Assembly: GCF_008824185.1 (NCBI RefSeq)
Contig: NZ_CP044423.1
Coordinates: 447,501-511,500, forward strand
Length of the DNA: 64,000 nucleotides
Direction: 5' to 3'
Source: Paracoccus pantotrophus
Lineage (GTDB): Bacteria; Pseudomonadota; Alphaproteobacteria; Rhodobacterales; Rhodobacteraceae
Positions 24,425-34,147 of the stretch are shown here, one piece after another (the stretch's first letter is position 1; every line of letters starts with the position of its first letter). A program made the position numbers and the translations under genes. The notes under the pieces were generated by a model. The model worked only from the letters and a program-made list of their open reading frames with translations. It was not told where the DNA came from and searched no databases.

Positions 24425-25633
24425 ATGTCCGCCGTTCCCCCCGTTCCATCCTCCGAGGCCAGCCGCGCGCTGGGCCTCTCGACCTTCGCCTTCACCATCT
24501 GCTTCGCGGTATGGACCATCTTCTCGATCATCGGCCTGCAGATCCGCGAGCAGCTTTCCCTGACCGAGACGCAGTTCGGCCTGCTGATCGGCTTGCCGAT
24601 CCTGACCGGCTCGCTGGTGCGCATCGCGCTTGGCGTGCTGACCGACCGGCTGGGCGGGCGGCGCGTCTATACGCTGACCATGCTGGCCGCCGCCGGCGCG
24701 ACCTTCCTGCTGTCCTGGGCCAGCACCTGGCCGCAGATGCTGCTGGCGGCGCTGGGCGTCGGGCTGGCCGGCGGATCCTTCGCCGTCGGCGTGGCCTATG
24801 TCTCGCGCTTTTACGACAAAGGGCGGCAGGGCACGGCGCTGGGCATCTTCGGGGTCGGAAATGTCGGCGCCGCCGTGACCAAATTCGCCGCGCCCTTCGT
24901 CATGCTGGCACTGGGCTGGCAGGCGACCGCGCAGATCTGGGCCGGTGCGCTGGCGCTGACCGCCGTGCTGTTCTGGGTCTTCAGCAAGGACGACCCCGTC
25001 ACCGCCGCAGGGGCCAGCCGCAAGGCGCCCTTGCGCGCCGAGTTCGCGCCGCTGGGCCAGGTCCGGGTCTGGCGCTTCTCGGCCTATTACTTCTTCAGCT
25101 TCGGCGGCTTCGTGGCGCTGGCGCTGTGGCTGCCGCATTACCTGACGCAGGTCTACGGCTTCGGTGTCGGGACCGCCGGCATGATCGGCGCGGCCTATTC
25201 TATCCCCGGCTCGATCTTCCGCGCCTGGGGCGGGGTGCTGTCCGACCGCATCGGCGCGCGGGCGGTGATGTATGCGACCTTCCTCGTCTCGCTGGTCGCG
25301 ACGGCGATCCTGTCGATCCCCTCGGGCGTGCCGGTGCCGGTCTTTTTGGCGGTGATCTTCGTGCTGGGCTTCTTCATGAGCCTGGGCAAGGCCGCCGTCT
25401 ACAAGCACATCCCCAGCTATTACCCCGGCCATGTCGGCGCGGTCGGCGGGCTGGTCGGCATGATCGGCGGCCTTGGCGGCTTTGCGCTGCCGCTGCTGTT
25501 CGGCTGGCTGCGCGACCAGACCGGGCTGTGGTCCAGCTGCTTCATGGCGCTGTTCCTGCTGGTCGGGCTCTGCGCGCTCTGGATGCATGCCTCGATCCGC
25601 CAGATGGGCCGCGCGCCCCTGCAAGCCGCCTGA
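24425..25633 (+). CDS. nasA: nitrate transporter NasA (NarK/NNP family, MFS)
   Basis: 402 residues with about 12 membrane helices. The nitrate signature of the NNP family is visible as GLAGGSFAVGVAYVSRFY and again in the second half as GLVGMIGGLGGF. Imports nitrate for assimilation. First gene after the leader region, with start ATG 24425. nasB follows after 15 bp. Confidence 0.95.
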   Translation: MSAVPPVPSSEASRALGLSTFAFTICFAVWTIFSIIGLQIREQLSLTETQFGLLIGLPILTGSLVRIALGVLTDRLGGRRVYTLTMLAAAGATFLLSWASTWPQMLLAALGVGLAGGSFAVGVAYVSRFYDKGRQGTALGIFGVGNVGAAVTKFAAPFVMLALGWQATAQIWAGALALTAVLFWVFSKDDPVTAAGASRKAPLRAEFAPLGQVRVWRFSAYYFFSFGGFVALALWLPHYLTQVYGFGVGTAGMIGAAYSIPGSIFRAWGGVLSDRIGARAVMYATFLVSLVATAILSIPSGVPVPVFLAVIFVLGFFMSLGKAAVYKHIPSYYPGHVGAVGGLVGMIGGLGGFALPLLFGWLRDQTGLWSSCFMALFLLVGLCALWMHASIRQMGRAPLQAA

Positions 25634-25648
25634 GAAAGGAGTCACGCG

Positions 25649-28081
25649 ATGAAGAAACTGGTCGTCATCGGCGCCGGCATGGCCTCGGGCCGCCTGCTGG
25701 AGCAGCTGTTCGAGGCCGCGCCCGGCGAATGGCATGTCACCCTGTTCAACGCCGAGCCGCGCGGCAATTACAACCGGCTGATGCTCTCGCCGGTCCTGTC
25801 GGGCGAAAAGACCTATGAGCAGATCGTCACCCATGACGCGGACTGGTATGCCGCGCATGGCGTCGATTGCCGCTTCGGCGAGCCGGTGGTGCGGATCGAC
25901 CGCGCCAATCGCGCCGTCTATTCCAATTCGGGCGGCGCGCCCTATGACGCGCTGGTCATCGCCACCGGCTCGGCGCCCTTCATCATCCCGGTGCCGGGCA
26001 GCGATCTGCCGGGCGTGGTGACCTATCGCGACCTCGAGGACACCAATGCGATGATCGAGGCCGGTATCGCCGGCAAGGACGCCGTGGTGATCGGCGGCGG
26101 GCTTCTGGGCCTTGAAGCCGCGGCCGGCATGGCCGCGCGCGGCGCCCGCGTCACCGTCGTCCACCTGATGGGCCATCTGATGGAGCGGCAGCTGGACCCC
26201 GCCGCCGGCTATCTGCTGCAGCGCGACCTGGAGCGCCGCGGCATCAAGGTGCATTGCAAGGGCGCGACCAAGGCGATCCTGGGCCATGGCCGGGCCGAGG
26301 CGGTGCTGCTGGAGGACGGCACCGTCCATCCCGCCGACCTGGTCTGCATGGCGGTCGGCATCCGCCCCGAGGTGCGGCTGGCCAATGACGCGCATCTGGA
26401 GGTCGAGCGCGGCATCGTCGTCGACGACGCCCTGCGCACCAGCGATCCGCATATCTTCGCGCTTGGCGAATGCGTCGAGCATCGGGGGCAGGTCTTCGGC
26501 CTTGTCGCGCCGCTTTACGACCAGGCCAAGGTGCTGGCCCGGACCCTGCTGGGCGAGGAGGCCGAGTTCCGCCCGGTGCAGACCGCGACCAAGCTGAAGG
26601 TGACGGGCTGCGACCTGTTCAGCGCCGGCGATTTCGCCGAAGGCGAGGGGCGCGAGGACATCGTGTTTCGCGACCCCGGCCGCGGCATCTACAAGCGGCT
26701 GGTCTTGGAAAACGACCGCATCATCGGCGTGGTCATGTATGGCGACACCGCCGACGGCAACTGGTTCTACGGGCTGATGAAGGACGAAACCGACGTGTCG
26801 GAGATGCGCGACACGCTGATCTTCGGCCCGGCCTTCCAGGGGGGGACCGCGCTGGACCCTATGGCGGCCGTTGCAGCCTTGCCGCCTGAGGCGGAGATCT
26901 GCGGCTGCAACGGCGTCTGCAAGGGAACGATCACCGATGCGGTGCTGAATGGCGCAACCACGCTCGACGCGGTGCGCGCAACCACCAAGGCGTCGGGATC
27001 GTGCGGCACCTGCACCGGGCTGGTCGAGCAGGTGATGAAGCTGACGCTGGGCGACGGCTTCGTCGCGCCCGCGCCTGCCGGCATGTGCAAATGCACCGAC
27101 CACAGCCACGAGGACGTGCGGCGGCTCATCAAGTCCATGGGGCTGAAGTCGATCCCGGCCGTCATGCAGGAACTGGGCTGGAAGAGCGTGGGCGGCTGCC
27201 ATTCCTGCCGCCCGGCGCTGAACTATTACCTGCTGGCGGAATGGCCCCTGGAATATCAGGATGACCGCCAGTCGCGCTTCGTGAATGAAAGGAACCACGC
27301 CAATATCCAGAAGGACGGCACCTATTCCGTGGTGCCGCGCATGTGGGGCGGCGTCACCACGCCCTCGGAACTGCGCGCCATCGCCGATGCGGCCGAGAAA
27401 TATGCCGTGCCGATGGTCAAGGTCACCGGCGGCCAGCGCATCGACCTGCTGGGCGTGAAGAAGCAGGATCTGCCGCATATCTGGGCCGACCTGAACGCGG
27501 CTGGGTTGGTCTCGGGCCATGCCTATTCCAAGGGGCTGCGCACGGTGAAGACCTGCGTCGGCAGCGAGTTCTGCCGCTTCGGCACCCAGGATTCCACGGG
27601 CCTCGGCATCCGGCTGGAAAAGCTGCTCTGGGGCTCCTGGACGCCGCACAAGGTCAAGCTGGGCGTCTCGGGCTGTCCGCGCAATTGCGCCGAGGCGACC
27701 TGCAAGGATGTGGGCGTGATCTGCGTCGACAGCGGCTACCAGATCAGCGTCGCCGGGGCCGCCGGGATGGAGGTGAAGGAGACCGAGCCCCTGGCCGCGA
27801 CCCCCTGCGAGGACGAGGCGGTCGAGATCATCACCGCCTTCATCCAGCTTTACCGCGAGCACGCGCGCTATCTGGACCGGCCCTATAAATGGGTGGCCAA
27901 GGTCGGGCTCGACTGGGTCAAGGAACAGATCGCCGACCTGCCGACCCGCCGCGCGCTGGTCGAGCGGTTCGAGATCAGCCAGTCGGTCTATCGCAAGGAT
28001 CCCTGGGCCGAACATTCCACCACCACCGAGACGCCCCGATGGGCGCCCCTTGCCGATCTGACCCTGGAGGCTGCGGAATGA
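25649..28081 (+). CDS. nasB: assimilatory NADH-nitrite reductase NasB
   Basis: 810 residues. Reduces nitrite to ammonium. Order of parts: N-terminal FAD domain (VVIGAGMASGRLLEQL), NADH-binding domain with VVIGGGLLGLEAA, a BFD-like [2Fe-2S] domain with CGCNGVC and CGTC (about residues 417-455), and the sirohaem/[4Fe-4S] sulfite-reductase-type domain with CVGSEFCRFG and GCPRNCAEATCKD (about 640-700). AAAGGAG lies upstream of the start. Electrons are thought to be shared with NasC through the Rieske protein NasG in Paracoccus. Confidence 0.96.
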   Translation: MKKLVVIGAGMASGRLLEQLFEAAPGEWHVTLFNAEPRGNYNRLMLSPVLSGEKTYEQIVTHDADWYAAHGVDCRFGEPVVRIDRANRAVYSNSGGAPYDALVIATGSAPFIIPVPGSDLPGVVTYRDLEDTNAMIEAGIAGKDAVVIGGGLLGLEAAAGMAARGARVTVVHLMGHLMERQLDPAAGYLLQRDLERRGIKVHCKGATKAILGHGRAEAVLLEDGTVHPADLVCMAVGIRPEVRLANDAHLEVERGIVVDDALRTSDPHIFALGECVEHRGQVFGLVAPLYDQAKVLARTLLGEEAEFRPVQTATKLKVTGCDLFSAGDFAEGEGREDIVFRDPGRGIYKRLVLENDRIIGVVMYGDTADGNWFYGLMKDETDVSEMRDTLIFGPAFQGGTALDPMAAVAALPPEAEICGCNGVCKGTITDAVLNGATTLDAVRATTKASGSCGTCTGLVEQVMKLTLGDGFVAPAPAGMCKCTDHSHEDVRRLIKSMGLKSIPAVMQELGWKSVGGCHSCRPALNYYLLAEWPLEYQDDRQSRFVNERNHANIQKDGTYSVVPRMWGGVTTPSELRAIADAAEKYAVPMVKVTGGQRIDLLGVKKQDLPHIWADLNAAGLVSGHAYSKGLRTVKTCVGSEFCRFGTQDSTGLGIRLEKLLWGSWTPHKVKLGVSGCPRNCAEATCKDVGVICVDSGYQISVAGAAGMEVKETEPLAATPCEDEAVEIITAFIQLYREHARYLDRPYKWVAKVGLDWVKEQIADLPTRRALVERFEISQSVYRKDPWAEHSTTTETPRWAPLADLTLEAAE

Positions 28082-28413
28082 CCGTCTTTGTCGATATCGG
28101 AGCCCTGGACGACATCCCCCGCCAGGGCGCGCGGGTGATCCGCACCGCGCAGGGCTGCGTCGCGGTGTTCCGCACTATGGACGACCGGGTCTTTGCGCTG
28201 GACGACCGCTGCCCGCACAAGGGCGGCCCGCTGTCCGAGGGCATCGTGCATGGCGATCGCGTGACCTGCCCGCTGCACAACTGGGTGTTCGACATGAACT
28301 CGGGCGCCGCGCAGGGCGCCGACGAGGGCGCGGTCCGCACCTGGCCCGTCCGCGTCGAACAGGGCCGCGTCCTGATCAGCGCCGAACTCGTCTCCCGCTC
28401 GAACGCCGCCTGA
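28078..28413 (+). CDS. nasG: Rieske-type ferredoxin NasG
   Basis: 111 residues. The Rieske [2Fe-2S] ligands are in CPHKGG and CPLHNW. It matches the small subunit of assimilatory nitrite reductase (NirD-like). In Paracoccus denitrificans NasG is proposed to carry electrons from NasB to the nitrate reductase NasC. Start overlaps the nasB stop (ATGA). Confidence 0.95.
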   Translation: MTVFVDIGALDDIPRQGARVIRTAQGCVAVFRTMDDRVFALDDRCPHKGGPLSEGIVHGDRVTCPLHNWVFDMNSGAAQGADEGAVRTWPVRVEQGRVLISAELVSRSNAA

Positions 28414-28424
28414 GGAGTTGCATC

Positions 28425-29267
28425 ATGTCCTACGTCAATCCTGCCGATTTCGCGAAGAAGATGATCGACGCTGGCGAGGCCAAGGTCTTCATGTCCACCA
28501 AGGACACGCTGATCCGCGCCTATATGGCCGGGGCGATCCTGGCGCTTGCCGCCGCCTTTGCCGTGACCGTCACCGTGAACACCGGCGAGCCGCTGATCGG
28601 CGCGCTGCTGTTCCCGGTCGGCTTCTGCATGCTCTACCTGCTGGGCTTCGACCTGCTGACGGGCGTGTTCACGCTGGTGCCGCTGGCGCTGATCGACCGG
28701 CGGCCGGGGGTGACGGTCCAGGGCATGCTGCGCAACTGGGGCCTGGTCTTTTGCGGCAATTTCGCCGGCGCCTTCACCGTCGCGGTGTTCATGGCGATCA
28801 TCGTCACCTTCGGCTTTTCCGAGGCGCCGAACGCGGTCGGCGAACAGATCGGCCATATCGGCGAGGGGCGCACGATCGGCTATGCCGCCCATGGCGCGGC
28901 GGGGATGCTGACGCTGTTCGTCCGCGCGGTCATGTGCAACTGGATGGTTTCGACCGGCGTCGTGGCGGCGATGATGTCCACCAGCGTCTCGGGCAAGGTC
29001 ATCGCCATGTGGATGCCGATCCTGATCTTCCTCTACATGGGCTTCGAGCATTCCATCGTGAACATGTTCCTGTTTCCGGCCGGGCTGCTGCTGGGCGGCC
29101 AGTTCACCATCATGGACTACATGATCTGGAACGAGATCCCGACCGTGCTGGGCAACCTGGTCGGCGGGCTGACCTTTGTCGGCGCGATGATCTATGCCAC
29201 GCATCACAAGACCTCGCCCCGGCGCGAACCCGAGGCCGCCGAGCCCGTCCCGGTCGCCGCCGAATGA
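28425..29267 (+). CDS. nasH: nitrite channel NasH (formate-nitrite transporter family)
   Basis: 280 residues with six predicted helices. FNT motifs are visible: the first-half GALLFPVGFCMLYLLGFDLL and GNFAGAF, and the second-half MCNWMVSTG. Moves nitrite across the inner membrane, for import or to limit loss and toxicity. RBS GAGG upstream; its stop overlaps the nasC start (ATGA). The N-terminus (SYVNPADFAKKMIDAG) is cytoplasmic. Confidence 0.94.
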   Translation: MSYVNPADFAKKMIDAGEAKVFMSTKDTLIRAYMAGAILALAAAFAVTVTVNTGEPLIGALLFPVGFCMLYLLGFDLLTGVFTLVPLALIDRRPGVTVQGMLRNWGLVFCGNFAGAFTVAVFMAIIVTFGFSEAPNAVGEQIGHIGEGRTIGYAAHGAAGMLTLFVRAVMCNWMVSTGVVAAMMSTSVSGKVIAMWMPILIFLYMGFEHSIVNMFLFPAGLLLGGQFTIMDYMIWNEIPTVLGNLVGGLTFVGAMIYATHHKTSPRREPEAAEPVPVAAE

Positions 29268-31879
29268 GCGTCGCCATGCAGAGCATCCGCACAACCTGTC
29301 CCTATTGCGGCGTGGGCTGCGGCGTGCTGGCCGCGCCGGACGGCCGCGGCGGGCTGGGCATCGCCGGCGATCCCGATCATCCGGCGAACAAGGGCCGGCT
29401 TTGCGTCAAGGGCTCGGCGCTTGGCGAGACAATTGGTCATGCCGGGCGGCTGCTTGCCCCGCGTATCCACGGGCGCGAGGCCGGCTGGGACGAGGCGCTG
29501 GATCTGGTCGCGCGCCGGTTTTCCGAAACCATCGCCGAGCACGGGCCGGATTCGGTCGGCTTCTACGTCTCGGGGCAGCTGCTGACCGAGGATTACTATG
29601 TCGCCAACAAGCTGATGAAGGGCTTCATCGGCTCGGGCAATATCGACACCAATTCGCGGCTCTGCATGGCCTCGGCGGTGGCGGGGCACCGGCGGGCCTT
29701 CGGCACCGACACGGTGCCGGGGCTCTACGAGGATATAGAATTGGCCGATACGGTGGTGCTGGTCGGCTCGAACCTGGCCTGGTGCCATCCGGTGCTTTAC
29801 CAGCGGCTGGCCGCGGCGCGCGAGGCGCGGGGCACGCGGGTCGTTGTGGTCGATCCGCGCCGCACCGCCACCTGCGACATCGCCGACCTGCATCTGCCGC
29901 TGGCGCCGGGGTCGGATTCGGCGCTGTTCAACCTGCTTCTGGCAGAAATCGGCAGAAAATCAGAGATCTGTGCCGATAACCTGGAGGGAATCGAGGATGC
30001 CATGGCCGCCGCGCGCGAGACGCTGCCCTCGACCACCGGGCTGGCGCACAGCCAGATCAGGCAATTCCTCGACCTGTGGCTGCACAGCGACAAGGTGGTG
30101 ACGGTCTGGTCGCAGGGTGTGAACCAGTCCGACAGCGGCACCGACAAGGTGAATGCGATCCTGAACTGTCACCTGGCCAGCGGCCGCATCGGCCGGCCGG
30201 GCATGGGCCCGTTCAGCGTCACCGGCCAGCCCAATGCCATGGGCGGGCGCGAAGTCGGGGGGCTCGCCAACATGCTGGCCTGCCACCTGGAGATCGAGAA
30301 CCCAGCGCATCGCGAGGCGGTGCGTGCCTTCTGGAACGCGCCGCGCATGGCCGAGCGGCCGGGGCTGAAGGCCGTGGACATGTTCCGCGCCGTCGAGGAC
30401 GGCCGGATCAAGGCGCTGTGGATCATCTGCACCAACCCCGCCGCGACCATGCCCGAGGCCGACCGCGTCGCCCGCGCCATCGCCGGATGCGATTTCGTCG
30501 TTGTCTCGGACATCATGGCGCGGACCGACACCGTGCGGCTGGCGCATGTGGCCTTGCCGGCGACCGGCTGGGGCGAAAAGGACGGCACGGTGACGAATTC
30601 CGAACGCCGCATCAGCCGCCAGCGCCGGACGCTGGCCCCCGCCGGGCGGGCGCGCGACGACTGGCGCATCCTGGCCGAGGTCGGGCGCCGCATGGGCTGG
30701 CCGGGGGCCTTCGGCTGGACCAGCCCGGCCGAGGTCTTTGCCGAACATGCCGCGCTGTCGGGCATCGCGGGCGGGTTGGGCAGCGATTTCGACATCTCGG
30801 CCCATGCCGGCATCACCCAGGCGGAATATGACGCGCTGGAGCCTTTCCTTTGGCCGCAATCGGCGGGCAGGCAGGGCGGGCGGTTCTTTGGCGACGGGCG
30901 GTTCCATACGCCCTCGGGCCGGGGGCGGATGGTCGCGGTCACGCCGCGCCCGCCGCAGCCGGTCGGCGGGGATCATCCGTTCCGGCTGAACACCGGCCGG
31001 GTGCGCGACCATTGGCACAGCATGACCCGCACCGGCCTGTCGCCGCGCCTGTCGCGCCACCTGGCAGAGCCCTTCCTGGAACTGCACCCAAGCGACGCGG
31101 CCCGGCTGGGCCTGGCCCCCGCGAGTCTGGCCGAGGTCGAAAGCCCGCAGGGCCGGGCCGTGCTGCGGGTGCTGGTCAGCGACCGGGTGGCGCCGGGCCA
31201 TCCCTTCGCCCCGATGCACTGGACCAGAGAGACCGCGCCCTCGGGCCGGGTCGATGCGCTGGTGCCGGGGACGGTCGATCCGGTCTCGGGCCAGCCGGCG
31301 CTGAAATCGGCACCGGTGGCGATCCGGCCCTTTGCCGCGCGCTGGTTCGGCTTTGCCGTCTCGGCCGGCGCGATCCGGCCGGATTGCGACTATTGGGCGC
31401 GGGCGACGCTGCCCCGCGGGGAGCAGGCCGAACTGGCCGGGCTGGAGATGCCGCAGGACTGGACCGCCCATGCCCGCGCGCTGTTCGGCCTGTCGGACGA
31501 GCCGCTGGTGCTGCATGACCGCGCCCGCGGGCAGGTGCGGCTGGCCTTCCTGCGCGAGGGGCGCTTGCGGGCGGCGCTGTTCGTGGCGCCCGGGCCGGTG
31601 GGCCTGTCGCGCAGCCATGTCGCGGCGCTGCTGGGCGAGGGCGGGGCCGAGGTGCTGGCCGGCCGCCCCGGCGCCGACCGCCCGGACGAGGGCGCGCTGG
31701 TCTGCGCCTGCTTTGGCATCGGCGTGAACAGCATCGTGCGGGCCATTGCCAGCCAGGCCCTGACCTCGGTCGAGGCAGTGGGGCAGGCGCTGCGGGCGGG
31801 CACCAATTGCGGCTCGTGCCGGCCCGAGATCCGCGCGCTGCTGGAGGCCGGCACCGCCTGCCGGGCGGCGGCCGAATAG
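29264..31879 (+). CDS. nasC: assimilatory nitrate reductase catalytic subunit NasC
   Basis: 871 residues. Molybdopterin-guanine-dinucleotide enzyme reducing nitrate to nitrite in the cytoplasm. [4Fe-4S] ligands C12, C15, C19 and C47 open the protein; the Moco domains follow, with MGPFSVTGQPNAMGGREVGG typical of NasA/NasC. The C-terminal 60 residues form a BFD-like [2Fe-2S] domain (CACFGIG ... CGSC). No signal peptide. An ATG four codons in (29276) is possible. The tail repeats GCGGCCGA around the stop codon. Confidence 0.95.
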   Translation: MSVAMQSIRTTCPYCGVGCGVLAAPDGRGGLGIAGDPDHPANKGRLCVKGSALGETIGHAGRLLAPRIHGREAGWDEALDLVARRFSETIAEHGPDSVGFYVSGQLLTEDYYVANKLMKGFIGSGNIDTNSRLCMASAVAGHRRAFGTDTVPGLYEDIELADTVVLVGSNLAWCHPVLYQRLAAAREARGTRVVVVDPRRTATCDIADLHLPLAPGSDSALFNLLLAEIGRKSEICADNLEGIEDAMAAARETLPSTTGLAHSQIRQFLDLWLHSDKVVTVWSQGVNQSDSGTDKVNAILNCHLASGRIGRPGMGPFSVTGQPNAMGGREVGGLANMLACHLEIENPAHREAVRAFWNAPRMAERPGLKAVDMFRAVEDGRIKALWIICTNPAATMPEADRVARAIAGCDFVVVSDIMARTDTVRLAHVALPATGWGEKDGTVTNSERRISRQRRTLAPAGRARDDWRILAEVGRRMGWPGAFGWTSPAEVFAEHAALSGIAGGLGSDFDISAHAGITQAEYDALEPFLWPQSAGRQGGRFFGDGRFHTPSGRGRMVAVTPRPPQPVGGDHPFRLNTGRVRDHWHSMTRTGLSPRLSRHLAEPFLELHPSDAARLGLAPASLAEVESPQGRAVLRVLVSDRVAPGHPFAPMHWTRETAPSGRVDALVPGTVDPVSGQPALKSAPVAIRPFAARWFGFAVSAGAIRPDCDYWARATLPRGEQAELAGLEMPQDWTAHARALFGLSDEPLVLHDRARGQVRLAFLREGRLRAALFVAPGPVGLSRSHVAALLGEGGAEVLAGRPGADRPDEGALVCACFGIGVNSIVRAIASQALTSVEAVGQALRAGTNCGSCRPEIRALLEAGTACRAAAE

Positions 31880-31906
31880 GGGGCGGCCGAGTAAGGGCGG
31901 CCGATC

Positions 31907-33019
31907 CTATTCGTTCTCGCAGGCAAAGACCATGGCGCTGCCGGGCTGGGCGGCGACGCGGATCAGGCTGCCCGGCGCGGGCAGGACCAGGCCGGGAATG
32001 CGCGATTTCATCGCTGCACCGCCGGGTTCCAGCCGGATCTCGATCAGGCTTTCGCGGCCCAGATAGCGCGCGCGTTCGACCCGCGCCGGGGTGCCGCCGG
32101 CCTCGGCCGGGACCAGGTGCTGCGGGCGGACGGCGACCTCGGCTCGGCTGCCCTCGGCCAGGCCGGGGGCGGGAAAGGCGCCCAGCACGGTCTGCACCCG
32201 CCCGCCCGCCACCCGGCCCGCGACGATGTTCAGGTCCGAGAAGAAGGCCGCGACGCCGCGGTCGGCCGGGCGGTCGTAAAGCTCGTCCGGGCGGCCTTCC
32301 TGGATCAGCCGGCCCCGGCGCATGACGGCGATGCGATGGCCCATCAGCATCGCCTCCTCGGGGTCGTGCGTGACCATCACCACCGCGGTTTCGGTTTCGC
32401 GCAGCAGGTCCAGCGCCGCGTCGCGCACCCCGTCGCGCAGCCGGTGGTCGAGGCTGGAGAAGGGTTCGTCCATCAGCATCAGGCAGGGCCGTGGCGCCAG
32501 GGCCCGGATCAGCGCCACGCGCTGCTGCTCGCCGCCCGAAAGCTCGTGGGGGTATTTCGCGGCATGGCCGGCCAGGCCCACCCGCTCCAGCAGCGCGGCG
32601 ATCCGGTCGCGGTCCTGCCGCGCCGGGCCGCGCAGGCCGAAGCCGACATTCGCCGCCACGTCCAGATGCGGGAACAGTGCGAAATCCTGGAACACCATCC
32701 CGACCGGCCGGCGCTCGGGCGGCAGGAAGGCGCCGCCTTCCGACATCGGCCGGCCGGCGATGCGCACGACGCCCGAATCGGGCCGCTCGATGCCGGCGAT
32801 CATGCGCAGCGTGGTGGACTTGCCGCAGCCCGAAGGGCCGAGCAGGCAGGTCACCTGGCCGGGCGCCACGCTGAAGCCGACATCCTCGACCGCCGCCACG
32901 CCGGCGAAACGGCGGCACAGCGCCTCGACCTCCAGCATGGGCGGGGACGGGGTATCGGGTGCGGCAACGCGCGCATCCACCTGGCTGGCCCAGTCGGGAG
33001 GGCTGGCGAATTGGTTCAT
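31907..33019 (-). CDS. fbpC: ferric-iron ABC transporter ATPase (FbpC-like)
   Basis: 370 residues from ATG 33019, which has GAAGGG at a good distance; the neighbouring ATG 33025 is too close to it. Walker A GPSGCGKST, signature LSGGEQQRVALIRAL and Walker B LMLMDEPFSSLD are intact, followed by a TOBE-like C-terminal domain. About 30 extra residues precede the usual MLEVEAL start. Divergent from its partner genes fbpA-fbpB, which is less common than a single operon. Converges on nasC. Confidence 0.9.
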   Translation of the reverse strand: MNQFASPPDWASQVDARVAAPDTPSPPMLEVEALCRRFAGVAAVEDVGFSVAPGQVTCLLGPSGCGKSTTLRMIAGIERPDSGVVRIAGRPMSEGGAFLPPERRPVGMVFQDFALFPHLDVAANVGFGLRGPARQDRDRIAALLERVGLAGHAAKYPHELSGGEQQRVALIRALAPRPCLMLMDEPFSSLDHRLRDGVRDAALDLLRETETAVVMVTHDPEEAMLMGHRIAVMRRGRLIQEGRPDELYDRPADRGVAAFFSDLNIVAGRVAGGRVQTVLGAFPAPGLAEGSRAEVAVRPQHLVPAEAGGTPARVERARYLGRESLIEIRLEPGGAAMKSRIPGLVLPAPGSLIRVAAQPGSAMVFACENE

Positions 33020-33054
33020 CGGCATCCCTTCGTGACCGCAACCGCATGAGAATA

Positions 33055-33082
33055 GTTTACATTACTAATTAGTTTAGTAAAC
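33055..33082. promoter_or_regulatory. iron-type operator between fbpC and fbpA
   Basis: AT-rich dyad in a 92-bp divergent gap. The outer arms GTTTAC (33055-33060) and GTAAAC (33077-33082) share a centre with the perfect palindrome ACTAATTAGT (33064-33073). An alternative reading is TTACTAA-TTAGT-TTAGTAA (33062-33080). Fits a site for an iron regulator (Fur, Irr, RirA or IscR type); which one cannot be said. Confidence 0.55.
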
Positions 33083-33111
33083 ATGTCGAGAAATCGCAAG
33101 GAGGACAGGGA

Positions 33112-34125
33112 ATGCGTGTCGGACTATCTGGAGTGATCGGTATCCTGCTGGCGGCGCAGGCCGTCGCCGCAAGCGCCCAGGAAGTGAACCTTTACACCAC
33201 GCGCGAGCCGAACCTGATCGAGCCGCTGCTGGCCTCGTTCACCGAAACCACCGGGGTCAAGGTCAACACGATCTTCCTCAAGGACGGCCTGCCCGAGCGG
33301 GTCGAGCAGGAGGGCGACGCCTCGCCCGCCGATGTGTTGATGACCGTGGACATTGGCAACCTGGTCGACCTGGTCGACCGTGGCCTGACCCAGCCCGTCG
33401 AATCCGAGGCGCTGGCCGCCGCCATCCCGGAAAACCTGCGCGACAAGGACGGCAACTGGTTCGCGCTGTCGCAGCGCGCGCGGGTGCTTTACGCCGACAA
33501 GGATCTGGATCTGGTGAGCTTCACCTATGAAGACCTCGCCAAGCCGGAATGGCAGGGCAAGGTCTGCATCCGTTCGGGCCAGCACCCCTATAACGTGGCG
33601 CTGACCGCCTCTTACATCGTGCATCACGGCGAAGAGGCCGCCAAGGCCTGGCTGGAAGGCGTCAAGGCGAACCTGGCCCGCACCGCCGGCGGCGGCGATC
33701 GCGACGTGGCGCGCGACATCATGGGCGGCATCTGCGAGATCGGCATCGCCAATTCCTATTACGTCGGGCTGATGCGCAGCGGCGCCGGCGGCCCCGAGCA
33801 GGAGGAATGGGTCAAGGCGATCAAGGTCATCCTGCCCACTTTCGAGGGCGGCGGCACGCAGGTCAATGTCTCGGGCGCCGCGGTGGCCAAGCATGCGCCG
33901 AACCGCGACCAGGCGGTGCAGCTGCTGGAATACCTGGTCTCGGATGAGGCGCAAAGGATCTATGCCGAGGCGAATTTCGAATACCCGGTCAAGCCCGGCG
34001 TGGCGGTCAGCCCGGTGATCGAGGACATGGCGGGGCTTCAGGTCGACGGCACCGACCTGACCGAGATCGCCCGCCAGCGCAAGGCGGCGAGCGAACTGGC
34101 CGAGGCGGTGGGATTCGACAACTGA
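33112..34125 (+). CDS. fbpA: ferric-iron ABC transporter periplasmic binding protein
   Basis: 337 residues. Signal peptide ends at about residue 22 (AAQAVAASAQ), then the family start EVNLYTTREP. The iron-binding tyrosine pair is in IANSYYVGLM. Captures Fe(III) in the periplasm for FbpB/FbpC. Strong RBS AAGGAGG. fbpB follows after 22 bp. The divergent fbpC completes the transporter. Confidence 0.93.
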   Translation: MRVGLSGVIGILLAAQAVAASAQEVNLYTTREPNLIEPLLASFTETTGVKVNTIFLKDGLPERVEQEGDASPADVLMTVDIGNLVDLVDRGLTQPVESEALAAAIPENLRDKDGNWFALSQRARVLYADKDLDLVSFTYEDLAKPEWQGKVCIRSGQHPYNVALTASYIVHHGEEAAKAWLEGVKANLARTAGGGDRDVARDIMGGICEIGIANSYYVGLMRSGAGGPEQEEWVKAIKVILPTFEGGGTQVNVSGAAVAKHAPNRDQAVQLLEYLVSDEAQRIYAEANFEYPVKPGVAVSPVIEDMAGLQVDGTDLTEIARQRKAASELAEAVGFDN

Positions 34126-34147
34126 ACCCGCCGCGGACGCAGGCCGC

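Noticed and set aside
23975..28015. Very long open frame on the minus strand (over 1300 codons) opposite nasS-nasA-nasB
   Set aside because: It mirrors the codon pattern of the real genes on the other strand, is rich in Arg, His, Gln, Gly and Ala, and has no recognisable domain. High GC makes stops rare in this antisense frame.
33026..33111. CRISPR-like or phage attachment repeat in the AT-rich gap before fbpA
   Set aside because: There is only one dyad with no repeat-spacer periodicity and no integrase or tRNA gene near; a regulatory operator explains it.
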